Origin: Fictibacillus nanhaiensis
Lineage (GTDB): Bacteria > Bacillota > Bacilli > Bacillales > Fictibacillaceae
Direction: 5' to 3'
NCBI GenBank assembly: GCA_017052515.1
Contig: JAFHKR010000039.1
Location: 868,001 to 932,000, forward strand
DNA: 64,000 bases
Shown piece by piece: positions 17,372 through 26,243 of the stretch. Numbering within the stretch: position 1 is the stretch's first letter; the number at the start of each line of letters is the position of its first letter. A program made the translations under genes and the position numbers. The notes below the pieces were generated by a model, which saw nothing but the letters and a program-made list of their open reading frames with translations, ran no database searches and was not told the DNA's origin.

Positions 17372-17412
17372 TTGATTTGAAGTGGAGGATGCGAGACTCT
17401 AGGCTAGTACAG
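17372..17412 (-). repeat. Decayed half copy of the intergenic inverted repeat
   Basis: TTGATTTGAAGTGGAGGATGC and the following GACTCTAGG align with the reverse complement of the right end of the full element at 12126-12273 (TTGATTGGAGTGCAAGG...GACTCCTATGG). The other half is not recognisable. It lies between the permease terminator and the symporter gene. Confidence 0.5.
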
Positions 17413-17446
17413 GCAGGCAGTCCGAAAACTCGTTCAGGTTTTATCT

Positions 17447-18988
17447 TCATGCTCCTTTTCGAAGGCCAGACCCCGTATTTGCTTTTACTAAAATTTCATT
17501 AAACTTATCAACGTCTGATGGTTTGAAAAGCATCGTTCCGATAAAAGCTCCTAGGAAGCCAAGTGGTATGGAGACAATTCCTGGGTTAGCTAGTGGAAAG
17601 ATCGCTTCGCCAGTAAGAATAGCTGCTCCTTCTACAGGAGACCAAACACTAGGTGAAATCATAACTAAAACAAGTGAACTTATGAGTCCGACTAACATTC
17701 CCGTTACGGCGCCCGCAGTATTAAAGCGCTTCCAAAAGATCGTTAAAAGAATGATAGGAAGGTTTGCACTAGCTGCTACGGCAAAAGCGAGAGATACTAA
17801 GAAAGCTACATTTAATTTTTGTGCGAATAAGGCTAGTATGATAGAGATGAACGCTACACCTACTGAAGCCCATTTCGCGGCTTTCATCTGTTCTTTCTCT
17901 GACGCATGACCTTTTCTGATGATGTGTGTATAAAAGTCATGAGCAAAAGCAGAAGCAGCTGACAAAACCAACCCAGCTACTACGGCTAGAATGGTTGCGA
18001 ACGCCACGGCTGAAACAAATGCAAATAAAAATTCTCCTCCGAGTACCTCAGCTAACAGTGGAGCTGCCATATTTCCAGCAGCATTTGCAGCAACAATCTG
18101 ATCTTGACCTACAAAAGCTGCAGCACCAAAACCTAAAAAGATCGTCATGATATAGAACGCTCCGATCAGCCAAGTAGCATAAACAACCGATTTTCTTGCA
18201 GTTGGGGCATCTTTTACCGTAAAGAAACGGATAAGTATATGTGGTAGACCGGCTGTTCCCAAGACAAGTGCTAAGTTTAAGGAGATCGTATCAAGCGGAT
18301 CCTTGAACTTATTACCGGGGTTCAAAAACGATTCTCCTAGTGGTGTTGCACTTTTTACTTGATTGAACATCTCAGTAAAACTAAAACCAAACTTAGCAAA
18401 CACCATGACAGAAATAATGAACGTACCAAGCATCAATAGAATCGCTTTTACGATTTGTACCCATGATGTAGCAGTCATACCGCCGAACACTACATAGACC
18501 GTCATCAACACACCTACGATAAGTACAGAATATATGTACTCAATACCTAATAAAAGTTTGATGAGAGCACCAGCACCTACTAATTGAGCGACCATGTAAA
18601 AGGTGGAGATCGCCATCGTATTTAGTGCTGCCACACCGCGAACCTTCTTATCATTAAATCTAGCAGCGATCATATCAGCCATCGTATACTTTCCTAGATT
18701 CCGAAGAGGCTCAGCTACTAAGAAAAGAACAACAAGATATGCCACAAGAAAGCCGATGCTATAAAAGAAACCATCAAATCCTGATAGTGCGATCGTCCCT
18801 GCGATTCCTAGGAATGAAGCGGCTGACATATAGTCTCCTGCAATGGCAAGGCCATTCTGCATTCCGGTCAATCCGCCATCGGCTGTGTAGAAGTCACTTG
18901 TTGTTTTTGTTTTCTTAGAGGCAAAATAGGTAATGACTAAAGTAAGAGCAACGATTCCTAAAAACAAAGAAAATGCTGTACCGTTCAT
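17447..18988 (-). CDS. Sodium/solute symporter (ActP/YwcA-like, acetate or monocarboxylate)
   Basis: A 513-residue SSS-family protein with about 13 helices. Typical blocks are seen: SDFYTADGGLTGMQNGLAIAGDYMSAASFLGIAG, YTMADMIAARF, GGMTATSWVQIVKA and GLPHILIRFFTV. The companion DUF485 gene overlaps its start by 4 bp, the arrangement of ywcB-ywcA and yjcH-actP. It is therefore expected to import acetate or related monocarboxylates with sodium. The terminator lies outside what I could identify. Confidence 0.9.
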   Translation of the reverse strand: MNGTAFSLFLGIVALTLVITYFASKKTKTTSDFYTADGGLTGMQNGLAIAGDYMSAASFLGIAGTIALSGFDGFFYSIGFLVAYLVVLFLVAEPLRNLGKYTMADMIAARFNDKKVRGVAALNTMAISTFYMVAQLVGAGALIKLLLGIEYIYSVLIVGVLMTVYVVFGGMTATSWVQIVKAILLMLGTFIISVMVFAKFGFSFTEMFNQVKSATPLGESFLNPGNKFKDPLDTISLNLALVLGTAGLPHILIRFFTVKDAPTARKSVVYATWLIGAFYIMTIFLGFGAAAFVGQDQIVAANAAGNMAAPLLAEVLGGEFLFAFVSAVAFATILAVVAGLVLSAASAFAHDFYTHIIRKGHASEKEQMKAAKWASVGVAFISIILALFAQKLNVAFLVSLAFAVAASANLPIILLTIFWKRFNTAGAVTGMLVGLISSLVLVMISPSVWSPVEGAAILTGEAIFPLANPGIVSIPLGFLGAFIGTMLFKPSDVDKFNEILVKANTGSGLRKGA

Positions 18989-19320
18989 GAAGAAGCCTCC
19001 TTGTCCATATCAGCTATGACTTTTTCAGCGAGTTCATCAAAGCGCTTGGCTCGTTTCGTATAGATCATACACAGAGCCCACGTCATGATGAACTGAGCGA
19101 AAGCAAAGATCCATGCCCACGTGATATCGCCGATCGCTCTCTGATTCAAAACATCTGTGTAAGCAGTTAGGATAGGAAGGCTAAAATAAAACAGTAAAAA
19201 AAACACGGTCATGGGTATGATGAAACGTTTTTTTTCAGTCATTAATTGCTGAAATTGGTTCGTGTTCACGATTTCGCTGTACCTTGAGTGTTCAAAATTT
19301 TGCTGTTTTTTAGGTAACAA
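18985..19320 (-). CDS. DUF485 membrane protein, partner of the symporter
   Basis: A 111-residue protein with two predicted helices (about 34-54 and 72-92) and cytoplasmic ends. DUF485 genes almost always precede ActP-type symporters, and this one overlaps the symporter start (ATGA). An accessory role in symporter assembly or activity is assumed from this linkage. GGAGGAAATGC lies ahead of the start. Confidence 0.88.
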   Translation of the reverse strand: MLPKKQQNFEHSRYSEIVNTNQFQQLMTEKKRFIIPMTVFFLLFYFSLPILTAYTDVLNQRAIGDITWAWIFAFAQFIMTWALCMIYTKRAKRFDELAEKVIADMDKEASS

Positions 19321-19414
19321 TGCATTTCCTCCTCTTATTTAATTGAGTGAAGTAAGTCTTCTACACCTCCTTTTACTGAATAATCTATATTTTCTGATAA
19401 TAAAATCAACTTCT

Positions 19415-19443
19415 ATTATATACGGAGTAACGGTATGATTCAA
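19415..19443 (-). promoter_or_regulatory. Promoter of the DUF485-symporter operon
   Basis: On the minus strand TTGAAT (19438-19443), a 17-bp spacer and a perfect TATAAT (19415-19420) form a sigma-A promoter about 95 bp before the first gene. Confidence 0.65.
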
Positions 19444-19453
19444 CGGGAATCAT
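19435..19453. promoter_or_regulatory. Palindrome over the -35 box, candidate operator
   Basis: ATGATTC-AACGG-GAATCAT has perfect 7-bp arms and covers the -35 hexamer of the symporter operon promoter. A dimeric regulator could bind here. The regulator is unknown. Confidence 0.45.
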
Positions 19454-19532
19454 TCTTGAAGTTAGAAGGATTTAATGGGATGATTTGCGTATTATTAAAT
19501 AAGGGCAAAAACAGGAGAGAGGTGTATACATC

Positions 19533-20213
19533 ATGAGTCTTGTCTTAGTGAAACTTGGAATGTCAGCATTTTTCGGGTTGATCATCGGTATTGAGAGGGA
19601 GTTGAAAAATAAACCCGTTGGTCTTAAAACGAGCCTTGTTATCTCCATAAGCAGTTGTTTGCTCACGATCGTTAGCATAGAATCTGCTAGACAGTTTTCA
19701 CTTCTAACCGGTCAGACGGTCATGGACCCTATGCGATTAGCAGCTCAGATCGTAAGTGGGATCGGTTTTCTTGGAGCAGGTGTAATTTTAAGACGGAGTA
19801 ACGATGTCATTTCAGGACTAACTACCGCAGCTATGATATGGGGAGCATCTGGATTAGGAATTGCTGCCGGAGCTGGTTTCTATAAAGAGGCAGCTGCAGG
19901 TGCTTTTTTAATTCTAATTAGTGTTGAACTGATTCCTTTAATCATGAAATGGATCGGTCCAAAAGCATTAAGGCAGATTGATATTAAATTAAAATTAGTC
20001 GTTAACCCGGACACGATCATGAGTGATGTGATGAAAGAGATCAATGAGTTAAAAGTTAAGATCGTAAATGTTCGAATAAAGGATCTTGATAACGACTATA
20101 AAAAAATGGAGATGGCAGCATCCATCTATGAAAAAAGGTATACAACAGATCTCTATGATGATGTAAAAAAGATTGAGGGTATCCGTAGTGTGGAGATTGA
20201 AACTCTTGGTTGA
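19533..20213 (+). CDS. MgtC/SapB family membrane protein
   Basis: A 226-residue protein. The N-terminal half (to about 140) has four or five helices with the family motifs GIERELKNKPVGLKT, MDPMRLAAQIVSGIGFLGAGVI and TTAAMIWGASGLGIAAG. The C-terminal part (about 150-226) is an ACT-like soluble domain. MgtC proteins take part in magnesium homeostasis and, in pathogens, intracellular survival; the mechanism here is not known. GAGAGAGGTG lies upstream of the ATG. It is a single-gene unit. Confidence 0.88.
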   Translation: MSLVLVKLGMSAFFGLIIGIERELKNKPVGLKTSLVISISSCLLTIVSIESARQFSLLTGQTVMDPMRLAAQIVSGIGFLGAGVILRRSNDVISGLTTAAMIWGASGLGIAAGAGFYKEAAAGAFLILISVELIPLIMKWIGPKALRQIDIKLKLVVNPDTIMSDVMKEINELKVKIVNVRIKDLDNDYKKMEMAASIYEKRYTTDLYDDVKKIEGIRSVEIETLG

Positions 20214-20321
20214 TATAGGAATGATGATTGTTTTCTGCAAAAGAGGTTGTCGCCTCTTGTAAACAGATAAGGATGCGAAAGAGGTATCGTCCACTCTACA
20301 CATGTAATAACTTAGGAAACA

Positions 20322-20354
20322 AGAAGGGTGACGATTTATTGTCACCCTTTTTGT
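20322..20354. terminator. Terminator between mgtC-like gene and SDR gene
   Basis: AAGGGTGAC / GTCACCCTT with a T tract on the plus side; it ends the MgtC transcript and may serve the convergent gene too. Confidence 0.8.
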
Positions 20355-21418
20355 TAATAGCGTATTAAGTTCTTGTCGTGAGCATTGTTCTTATAATAGT
20401 GCACCATGGAACCTACATACTCATCGAACGGCCGACATTGTATCCCTGATTTCTCTAGATCTTGAAGAAGTTGAGAAGTATCATATATGGCATCATGAGA
20501 AAAATAGGAAAGAGTTTCAAATGGTACACCTAACCATTTGGAAACGTGTGAAATGGCTAAGCACTGTTCAGCTATTCTCCTGTTCAACGTCCAGCTAGGT
20601 TTTTTTCCTAGAAGCTCTTGGCATAAAAGAGTGTATGCTTTCTGGATAGAGGGTGAGTCAGGACTAAGTACATGATATGTTTTGGATTTTCCAACAGTAT
20701 CATGCATGAGAAACACGGTAGCTTCTATAATGAAATCAACAGGAACAAGATGGATCTTCGACGACGTTTTACCGATATAGGGAATGGGAAACTTAGATAA
20801 ACGCTTCATGAATTGCATCATAAAATAAGGACCGTCAAACTTGAGCGTTTCTCCTGTTTGAGAGTCACCCACAATGATACCAGGTCGTATGATCGTGATC
20901 GGAAGTTCATGCATCTTTTCACGGACTTTCTTTTCTGCCTCGTGTTTGGTCTGTTCATAATAATTACGAAATCCACTAGGCATACTTAAGTCGTTTTCCA
21001 TGATCAATCCTTTTTTATCTCCAGAAACATAAGCTGTACTGAAATAACAAAAGCGCTGTATGTTCGCACATTTTTCTACAAACGTTAAAACGTTTTTAGT
21101 ACCGACCACATTGCATTGATATGCTGGTTCAAAAGCAACAGTGAGATCATAAAGAGCTGCAAGATGTACACAATGTGTAACACGTTCATATAGATCTTCA
21201 ATCGTTTGAGGAGATAGGCCGAGTTCTTGTTTTGTAATATCTCCTTCGACTAGATGAACGTTTCCGGTACGTGATCTTAATTTTTTTTCTGCGATTTCTC
21301 GCTCATGCTTTAAGATCAATAAATAAATGGTAGAAGAGGGATATTCGTTTTGAAGAGCACTTACAAGCTTTGAAGCTATAAATCCTGGGTAACCGGTGAT
21401 AAAATAAGTATGGTTCAT
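20354..21418 (-). CDS. Extended SDR / thioester-reductase-like NAD(P)-binding protein
   Basis: A 354-residue Rossmann-fold protein. The nucleotide loop TGYPGFIAS is at residues 7-15; an extended-SDR YxxxK is seen in NYYEQTKHEAEK; DIVGD-like and VHLAALYDL segments match the male-sterility/fatty acyl reductase (thioester reductase) group. The ATG at 21418 is chosen because GAGGTG precedes it and the fold starts at once. The substrate is unknown, perhaps an acyl or lipid intermediate. It is divergent from another NAD-binding gene 60 bp away. Confidence 0.8.
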   Translation of the reverse strand: MNHTYFITGYPGFIASKLVSALQNEYPSSTIYLLILKHEREIAEKKLRSRTGNVHLVEGDITKQELGLSPQTIEDLYERVTHCVHLAALYDLTVAFEPAYQCNVVGTKNVLTFVEKCANIQRFCYFSTAYVSGDKKGLIMENDLSMPSGFRNYYEQTKHEAEKKVREKMHELPITIIRPGIIVGDSQTGETLKFDGPYFMMQFMKRLSKFPIPYIGKTSSKIHLVPVDFIIEATVFLMHDTVGKSKTYHVLSPDSPSIQKAYTLLCQELLGKKPSWTLNRRIAEQCLAISHVSKWLGVPFETLSYFSHDAIYDTSQLLQDLEKSGIQCRPFDEYVGSMVHYYKNNAHDKNLIRY

Positions 21419-21478
21419 CCATATACACCTCAGCTCAAGATTAGATAAGTTTACTAGTAAGAGAAAGGACCGTAACAC

Positions 21479-22141
21479 ATGAATTTAAAAACAGTTATTG
21501 TTGCAGGCTCAAGCGGATTAGTAGGACAAGAAGTGGTAAAGCAATTATTGACTGATCCACAGTGTAAAGAGATCATCTTGCTAGTTAGAAAGTCATCGGG
21601 AATAAAACATGATAAGATTAAAGAGGTGATATTTGATTTTACTTCATCTGATTACAGCATAGAACGAACATATGCGGATGTTATGTTCATCTGTATAGGT
21701 ACGACGATGAATAAAGTAAAGTCAAAAAAAGCCTTTGAAGACGTAGATCTACATATTCCGGTAAAATTAGGAAAACTAGCTCACAAGTTAAATATACAAC
21801 ATGTTTCTGTTATTTCGGCTATGGGTGCTCATGAAAAGTCCACATTTTTTTATAATCGTGTAAAGGGGAATATGGAGTCTCAGTTGATTTCAATGAGATT
21901 ACCATCTTTGACGATTGTGAGACCTTCACTATTGCTCGGAGATCGAGAGGAATTCAGGTTCGGAGAAAGATTGGCCGAAAAACTTTATAAAGTACTTCCA
22001 TTCATCTACCCTAGTAAATACGAGCCGGTAGAATCCAGTTCAGTTGCAAAAGCTATGATAAGAGCCGCTTTTGAAACCAACAATGAATCCGTAAAAATTA
22101 TAGAGAACAAGAGGATACACGAGATAAGTAAAACAATTTAA
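21479..22141 (+). CDS. NAD(P)H-binding oxidoreductase (HTATIP2/TIP30-like)
   Basis: A 220-residue atypical SDR with the dinucleotide loop AGSSGLVGQEV at residues 9-19. FICIGTTMNKVKSKKAFEDVD and SVISAMGAHEKSTFFYNRVKG match the HTATIP2/YwnB-like group, with Tyr and Lys as putative catalytic residues in YNRVKG. The reaction is unknown. It is divergent to the thioester-reductase-like gene, and a shared control region is likely. Confidence 0.8.
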   Translation: MNLKTVIVAGSSGLVGQEVVKQLLTDPQCKEIILLVRKSSGIKHDKIKEVIFDFTSSDYSIERTYADVMFICIGTTMNKVKSKKAFEDVDLHIPVKLGKLAHKLNIQHVSVISAMGAHEKSTFFYNRVKGNMESQLISMRLPSLTIVRPSLLLGDREEFRFGERLAEKLYKVLPFIYPSKYEPVESSSVAKAMIRAAFETNNESVKIIENKRIHEISKTI

Positions 22142-22166
22142 AAAGTTAGTCTGTATACGTTATAAT
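22137..22166 (+). promoter_or_regulatory. Promoter of brxA
   Basis: TTTAAA (22137-22142), an 18-bp spacer and a perfect TATAAT (22161-22166). The -35 box overlaps the preceding stop codon. Confidence 0.5.
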
Positions 22167-22207
22167 AACATGGTATGTAAATGAATCGTTTTCAGGAGGA
22201 ATAGATT

Positions 22208-22636
22208 ATGAATGCTTATGAAGAATATATGAAACAGATGGCTCAGCCGATGAGAGACGAACTGACGCGTGCTGGTTTTGAAGAATTAAAAACACCGGAA
22301 GAAGTTAATTATTTCATGCAGGAGTCAGAAGGTACAGCACTTGTTGTGATCAACTCGGTCTGTGGTTGTGCTGCTGGTCTTGCTCGTCCGGTCGCTGTTG
22401 CATCTCTTAACCATTCCGTAAAACCTGACCAGTTTGTAACGGTTTTTGCTGGTCAAGATAAAGAAGCGACAGCTCAAATGAGAGAATTCTTTGGGGAGAT
22501 CCCACCATCTTCTCCTTCGATGGCTGTTTTAAAGGACGGAAAAGTCGTTCATTTTATCCATCGTCATAACATTGAGAACCATGCTCCTGAAGAGATTCTT
22601 GAGAATCTTCTTGGAGCTTATGATGCGCATTGTTAA
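22208..22636 (+). CDS. brxA: Bacilliredoxin BrxA (YphP-like)
   Basis: A 142-residue thioredoxin-fold protein. The CGC active site (Cys52-Gly-Cys54 in VINSVCGCAAGLARP) is diagnostic of bacilliredoxins, which remove bacillithiol from S-bacillithiolated proteins after oxidative stress. YEEYMKQ, VTVFAGQDKEATA and PPSSPSMAVLKDGK agree with the YphP type more than YqiW. AGGAGGAA precedes the ATG, and a strong terminator follows, so it is monocistronic. Confidence 0.95.
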   Translation: MNAYEEYMKQMAQPMRDELTRAGFEELKTPEEVNYFMQESEGTALVVINSVCGCAAGLARPVAVASLNHSVKPDQFVTVFAGQDKEATAQMREFFGEIPPSSPSMAVLKDGKVVHFIHRHNIENHAPEEILENLLGAYDAHC

Positions 22637-22671
22637 TTCGCTACGCCTAGAATTATGAATTCTTGGTTATT

Positions 22672-22711
22672 AAGAAAGAGAGAAGCTGATCTGCTTCTCT
22701 CTTTCTTTTTT
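22672..22711 (+). terminator. Terminator of brxA
   Basis: AAGAAAGAGAGAAGC / GCTTCTCTCTTTCTT form a 15-bp stem with a T tract. It may also end the convergent YjcZ-like gene. Confidence 0.9.
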
Positions 22712-22724
22712 AGAATATGATGAC

Positions 22725-22985
22725 TTAATGAGATGAAGATGATGAAGATGATGAAGAAGATGAAGATTCGTCACAGTCATGTTCTTCTTCTTTACAATGA
22801 AACGCAGTAGCACCGATAATGATCAACAGGATGAATAGGACAACAATGATTAAAAAGCCGCAACCGTGTCCATAGCCACCATAGCCTCCACCATATTCAC
22901 CATGATGAATCGGCATGTTTGCTACCGGCTTCATGTTAATGTTCATATTGTCACCATAAGGCATATTCATTTTTTTATTTTCCAT
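22725..22985 (-). CDS. YjcZ-like small spore-type membrane protein with poly-Ser tail
   Basis: An 86-residue protein: a Met/Asn-rich N terminus, a Gly/Tyr stretch (GEYGGGYGGYGHGCG), one hydrophobic helix (FLIIVVLFILLIIIGATAF, about 45-63), a Cys/His/Glu patch and a C-terminal run of serines. The glycine-rich segment followed by FxLIVVLFILLIIxG is typical of the YjcZ/SscA family of small sporulation proteins, which are usually about 30-50 residues. The N-terminal and poly-Ser extensions are unusual. GGAGGGAC precedes the start. Confidence 0.7.
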   Translation of the reverse strand: MENKKMNMPYGDNMNINMKPVANMPIHHGEYGGGYGGYGHGCGFLIIVVLFILLIIIGATAFHCKEEEHDCDESSSSSSSSSSSSH

Positions 22986-23199
22986 TTCAGTCCCTCCAAA
23001 TATTTAAGTCTAGGTCAACGTCACATTACACCATATGACCGAATCAACTAAACGGACACGGACAAATGCGGAGTTTTTAGTGAAATCGCCTGTACTTTTT
23101 TAGGAGAAGAGCCTATTTTTCGATTTTTATAAAAAAACATCTTGAAAAAAGGGCAATATGATTACTTGTCCTTTTAAAAAAAGTAAAGGATTTAAGGTC

Positions 23200-23234
23200 A
23201 AAAAAAAGAACCGCTCTTAAAAAAGAACGATCCT
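23200..23234 (-). terminator. Terminator of plsY
   Basis: On the minus strand GGATCGTTCTT / AAGAGCGGTTC (with G-U pairs) is followed by eight T residues; the first arm overlaps the last codons of plsY. Confidence 0.75.
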
Positions 23235-23821
23235 TAAATCCATTTCACTTTAGGCTCTGTTTTTTTAGCGATCCTTACAATATTTTGTCTATGTCTATAG
23301 ATTAAAAGCAAAGTAAATCCGATCAAAATATACGTTGTCAGCCAATCACCAGCTATGAAAAAGCTAAGAACTACTGAGCCGACTCCAGCCATGATAGACG
23401 ACAGTGAAACGTATTTACTTATGTATAGTGTCAAAAAGAATGTGAACAAGACGAGTACAAACAATAATGGTTGAGCGAATAATAGTACACCGCCAGATGT
23501 AGCAACAGCTTTGCCGCCTTTAAATCTTGCGAAAACCGGATAACAATGCCCAATTACAGCGGGAACTCCTGCAATGAGTGGATGAAGATCAACATCCAAT
23601 AATATGGGTAAGCTTGCAGCTAACGTTCCTTTTAAAACATCTGCTGCTGAAACAATAAAACCGGCTATTTTTCCTAAAGTTCTAAATGTGTTCGTACCGC
23701 CTAAGTTACCGCTTCCATGTTCTCTGATGTCAATGCCATATCCTATTTTTCCAACTAATAGTGCAAAGGGGATCGAGCCAAGTAAATAAGAAAGTAAAAG
23801 AATAATAATGATTTCAAACAT
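23234..23821 (-). CDS. plsY: Acyl-phosphate:glycerol-3-phosphate acyltransferase
   Basis: A 195-residue membrane protein with about five helices. It moves the acyl group from acyl phosphate to glycerol 3-phosphate, the first acylation in phospholipid synthesis. Signature loops are [32 protein letters not shown] and [14 protein letters not shown], which match the three conserved PlsY motifs. GGGGTG lies upstream of the ATG. It is a single-gene unit next to a convergent MMPL gene. Confidence 0.95.
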   Translation of the reverse strand: MFEIIIILLLSYLLGSIPFALLVGKIGYGIDIREHGSGNLGGTNTFRTLGKIAGFIVSAADVLKGTLAASLPILLDVDLHPLIAGVPAVIGHCYPVFARFKGGKAVATSGGVLLFAQPLLFVLVLFTFFLTLYISKYVSLSSIMAGVGSVVLSFFIAGDWLTTYILIGFTLLLIYRHRQNIVRIAKKTEPKVKWI

Positions 23822-23894
23822 ATGAACACCCCTTAATGATGAGACTAGCTATTATTTATTATAGGATATAATGTTTCGTTTTCCCACAATTACT

Positions 23895-23930
23895 TTAAAA
23901 AAACGGCCTCCCTTAAGAAAGGGCGCCGCT
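23895..23930 (-). terminator. Terminator of the MMPL transporter gene
   Basis: On the minus strand CGGCGCCCTT / AAGGGAGGCCG is followed by seven T residues; the first arm overlaps the 3' coding end. Confidence 0.75.
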
Positions 23931-26099
23931 TCGATTCTTCTCTTTTCTTTTTATGAAAGGCATCCACCAGTTCCAGTCTCCAAGCAGTTTCATGAGAGAC
24001 GGAACGAAGATCATCCTTACGATCGTGGCATCGATAAATATGGCAAGAGCAATAGCGATACCAATCTGCTTGACAGGCATGACGTTTGTGAAAGCAAATG
24101 AGCCTGTGATTACAATCATGATCGCTGCGGCAGATGTAATGATCTTAGATGTAGAAGTTAATCCAAGTAGAGTAGCACGATCATTATCACCAATCTCTTC
24201 GTATATCTCTTGAATCCTAGAGATCAAGAAGACTTCGTAGTCCATACTAAGTCCAAAAACGATTCCAAAAGTAAAAACGGGAATCATCAATCCAATATCA
24301 ACAGGTTCCATGATGACACCGCTTTGGAAGATCCAAACGAGGATTCCAAAAGTAGCGGACAAACTCAGCATGTTCATAAAGATCGCTTTTACCGGAATAA
24401 ATACAGAACGGAATGCGATCATGAGAATGAAGAGTGTTGTTATAAGAACGATAGCTAAGCCGTATGGAGCCTTTTCGATGATCTCATCGAAAATTTCTTG
24501 ATTAAACTTCGTAACGCCACCTATAGTGATGGACAGTCCTTCATGTTCTTTTTCCCATTTTTTGACGAACTGTTTCGCCTTATCACCTGTCACATCTACT
24601 GATAGATAAGCTTTAATTACAGCAGTATCGTCATTGATAAAAGGTTTCAGAACAGGAGAGAACTGCTGTTTTCCTTGATCGGTCTGCAGTGCTTGAAAGA
24701 GTTCTGAACCAGTTAGCTGGTTGGTGTAGGTAAAAATAGATTCTGTTTTATTTACTTCTTTTTCGTTTTGAAGATCTTCTGTTAGTTGTTCAAGAGCTAA
24801 GAGAGAATCTTCATCTTTGAGAAAAGAATTTTTAGATTCGGCAACGATTGTTACAGGATATAACTCATCTTCACCGAATGTTTTTTCAAACTTCTCAAAT
24901 GCGAGTCTCGATTCATAATCCGGTGGAAGTGCGTCAGCTTCCGGTATGGATAGCTTCATATCTTTCACAGGTGTAACAGATAAGCCTAAAACAAGAGCCG
25001 CGATTACAGCCATTATTATAGGGCGTTTCATCACGAATGCTGCAAAGCTATGCCAAACCGATCTATTGTTCTCTTTTGTCTTAAACAATTTCAAAGCGTT
25101 CACTCTCTGTCCGAGGACGGCTAACATAGCTGGTAAGAATGTTATGGCATTCAAAACAGAGAGGACTACAACGACCATGCCTCCTATGGCAACGGTCTTG
25201 AAAATATCAATATCGATCAAAAGCATCCCAGATAGTCCTAAGAAAACACATAGACCTGAGAACGCGATTGAACGACCAGCTGTTTGTACAGAAATGATGG
25301 TAGCTTTCTCAACACCACGATGAAGCTCCTCACGAAAGCGGTTGACGAGAAGAAGAGCGAAATCAATTCCTAATGCAAGTCCGATCATAGGAACAACATT
25401 GAGTAAGAAGATGCTCACATTCGTTGTTTGTCCGTAAAAATAAAGAAGACCAAGTGAACTTGCAACCGAGATTAAACCGACTATGATCGGTAAGCCTGCT
25501 GCGATCAATCCCCCGAAGGCGAGAAGAAGAATTATTAGAGCAGCAGGTATCCCTATGGCCTCTGCTCTTGCAAGATCATGCTGACTGGCAGTGTTCATAT
25601 CCTCTGCGATCACAGGTCCGCCAGTTAACGAAACCGAAATTTCTTTTTCGTCAGGCATTCTCTCTCGGATTTGATCGATCGACTTTTTAAGATCTCCAAA
25701 ACTCTTATCGAATTGAACTGATGCAAAAGAAACGTTATCTTTTATCGTTCTTTCTGGAACCTCATAAGGACTTTGGATGTCTACTACATCGTCGACTCCG
25801 TCCATCTTTTCGATCGTGTCCATAACAAATGCCTTATACTCATCGTCTTCAGGAGCGTGTGTTTTAGAATCAAAGACTAGCATCACAGAGGATTTTGGCT
25901 GATCAAATTTATCTTGAAGAATGTTTTCTACTTTTGAAAAAGATCCATCCATTTCAAACCCGCTGCCGCTTAAGATCGAAGGGAGTTTGACAGCAAAAAA
26001 GCCTAAGAGAATGGTAGTTAGAACCCAAAATGTTATAATAAGCTTACGGAAACGGTATGTAAATTTTCCTAAGGTTTGAAACGATAAACCCTTTTTCAT
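23913..26099 (-). CDS. MMPL-family (RND superfamily) membrane transporter
   Basis: A 728-residue transporter with two repeats, each a helix, a large extracytoplasmic loop (about 40-165 and 390-525) and five further helices. GLALGIDFALLLVNRFREEL and FGLSMDYEVFLISRIQEIYEE are the paired MMPL motifs with the proton-relay Asp-Tyr/Phe. Relatives (YdgH/YdfJ) export lipids or drugs; the cargo here is unknown. The ATG at 26099 is preceded by GAGGAGG, which decides the start over an upstream ATG. It is a single-gene unit without an adjacent regulator. Confidence 0.9.
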   Translation of the reverse strand: MKKGLSFQTLGKFTYRFRKLIITFWVLTTILLGFFAVKLPSILSGSGFEMDGSFSKVENILQDKFDQPKSSVMLVFDSKTHAPEDDEYKAFVMDTIEKMDGVDDVVDIQSPYEVPERTIKDNVSFASVQFDKSFGDLKKSIDQIRERMPDEKEISVSLTGGPVIAEDMNTASQHDLARAEAIGIPAALIILLLAFGGLIAAGLPIIVGLISVASSLGLLYFYGQTTNVSIFLLNVVPMIGLALGIDFALLLVNRFREELHRGVEKATIISVQTAGRSIAFSGLCVFLGLSGMLLIDIDIFKTVAIGGMVVVVLSVLNAITFLPAMLAVLGQRVNALKLFKTKENNRSVWHSFAAFVMKRPIIMAVIAALVLGLSVTPVKDMKLSIPEADALPPDYESRLAFEKFEKTFGEDELYPVTIVAESKNSFLKDEDSLLALEQLTEDLQNEKEVNKTESIFTYTNQLTGSELFQALQTDQGKQQFSPVLKPFINDDTAVIKAYLSVDVTGDKAKQFVKKWEKEHEGLSITIGGVTKFNQEIFDEIIEKAPYGLAIVLITTLFILMIAFRSVFIPVKAIFMNMLSLSATFGILVWIFQSGVIMEPVDIGLMIPVFTFGIVFGLSMDYEVFLISRIQEIYEEIGDNDRATLLGLTSTSKIITSAAAIMIVITGSFAFTNVMPVKQIGIAIALAIFIDATIVRMIFVPSLMKLLGDWNWWMPFIKRKEKNRSGALS

Positions 26100-26243
26100 T
26101 ATTGGAGCCTCCTCATACATCTATCTTCCCATATTTTAGGTTTGTTCTATGAGATATGCAAATGATACGTAATCCTACTAGCAGGTTTGTATAAGGCCGA
26201 TCACTAAAGGTATTGTCCATAATAAAACAGATAGGTGAAAACA

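Noticed and set aside
17523..17909. 128-codon plus-strand reading frame opposite the ActP-type symporter
   Set aside because: Antisense shadow of a conserved membrane protein; composition follows the complement of its hydrophobic codons.
20214..20321. Small gene between mgtC-like gene and its terminator
   Set aside because: No frame with a ribosome site; it is treated as the 3' untranslated region.
24946..25323. 125-codon plus-strand reading frame inside the MMPL gene
   Set aside because: It is antisense to a well-defined transporter with clear motifs and has no ribosome site.
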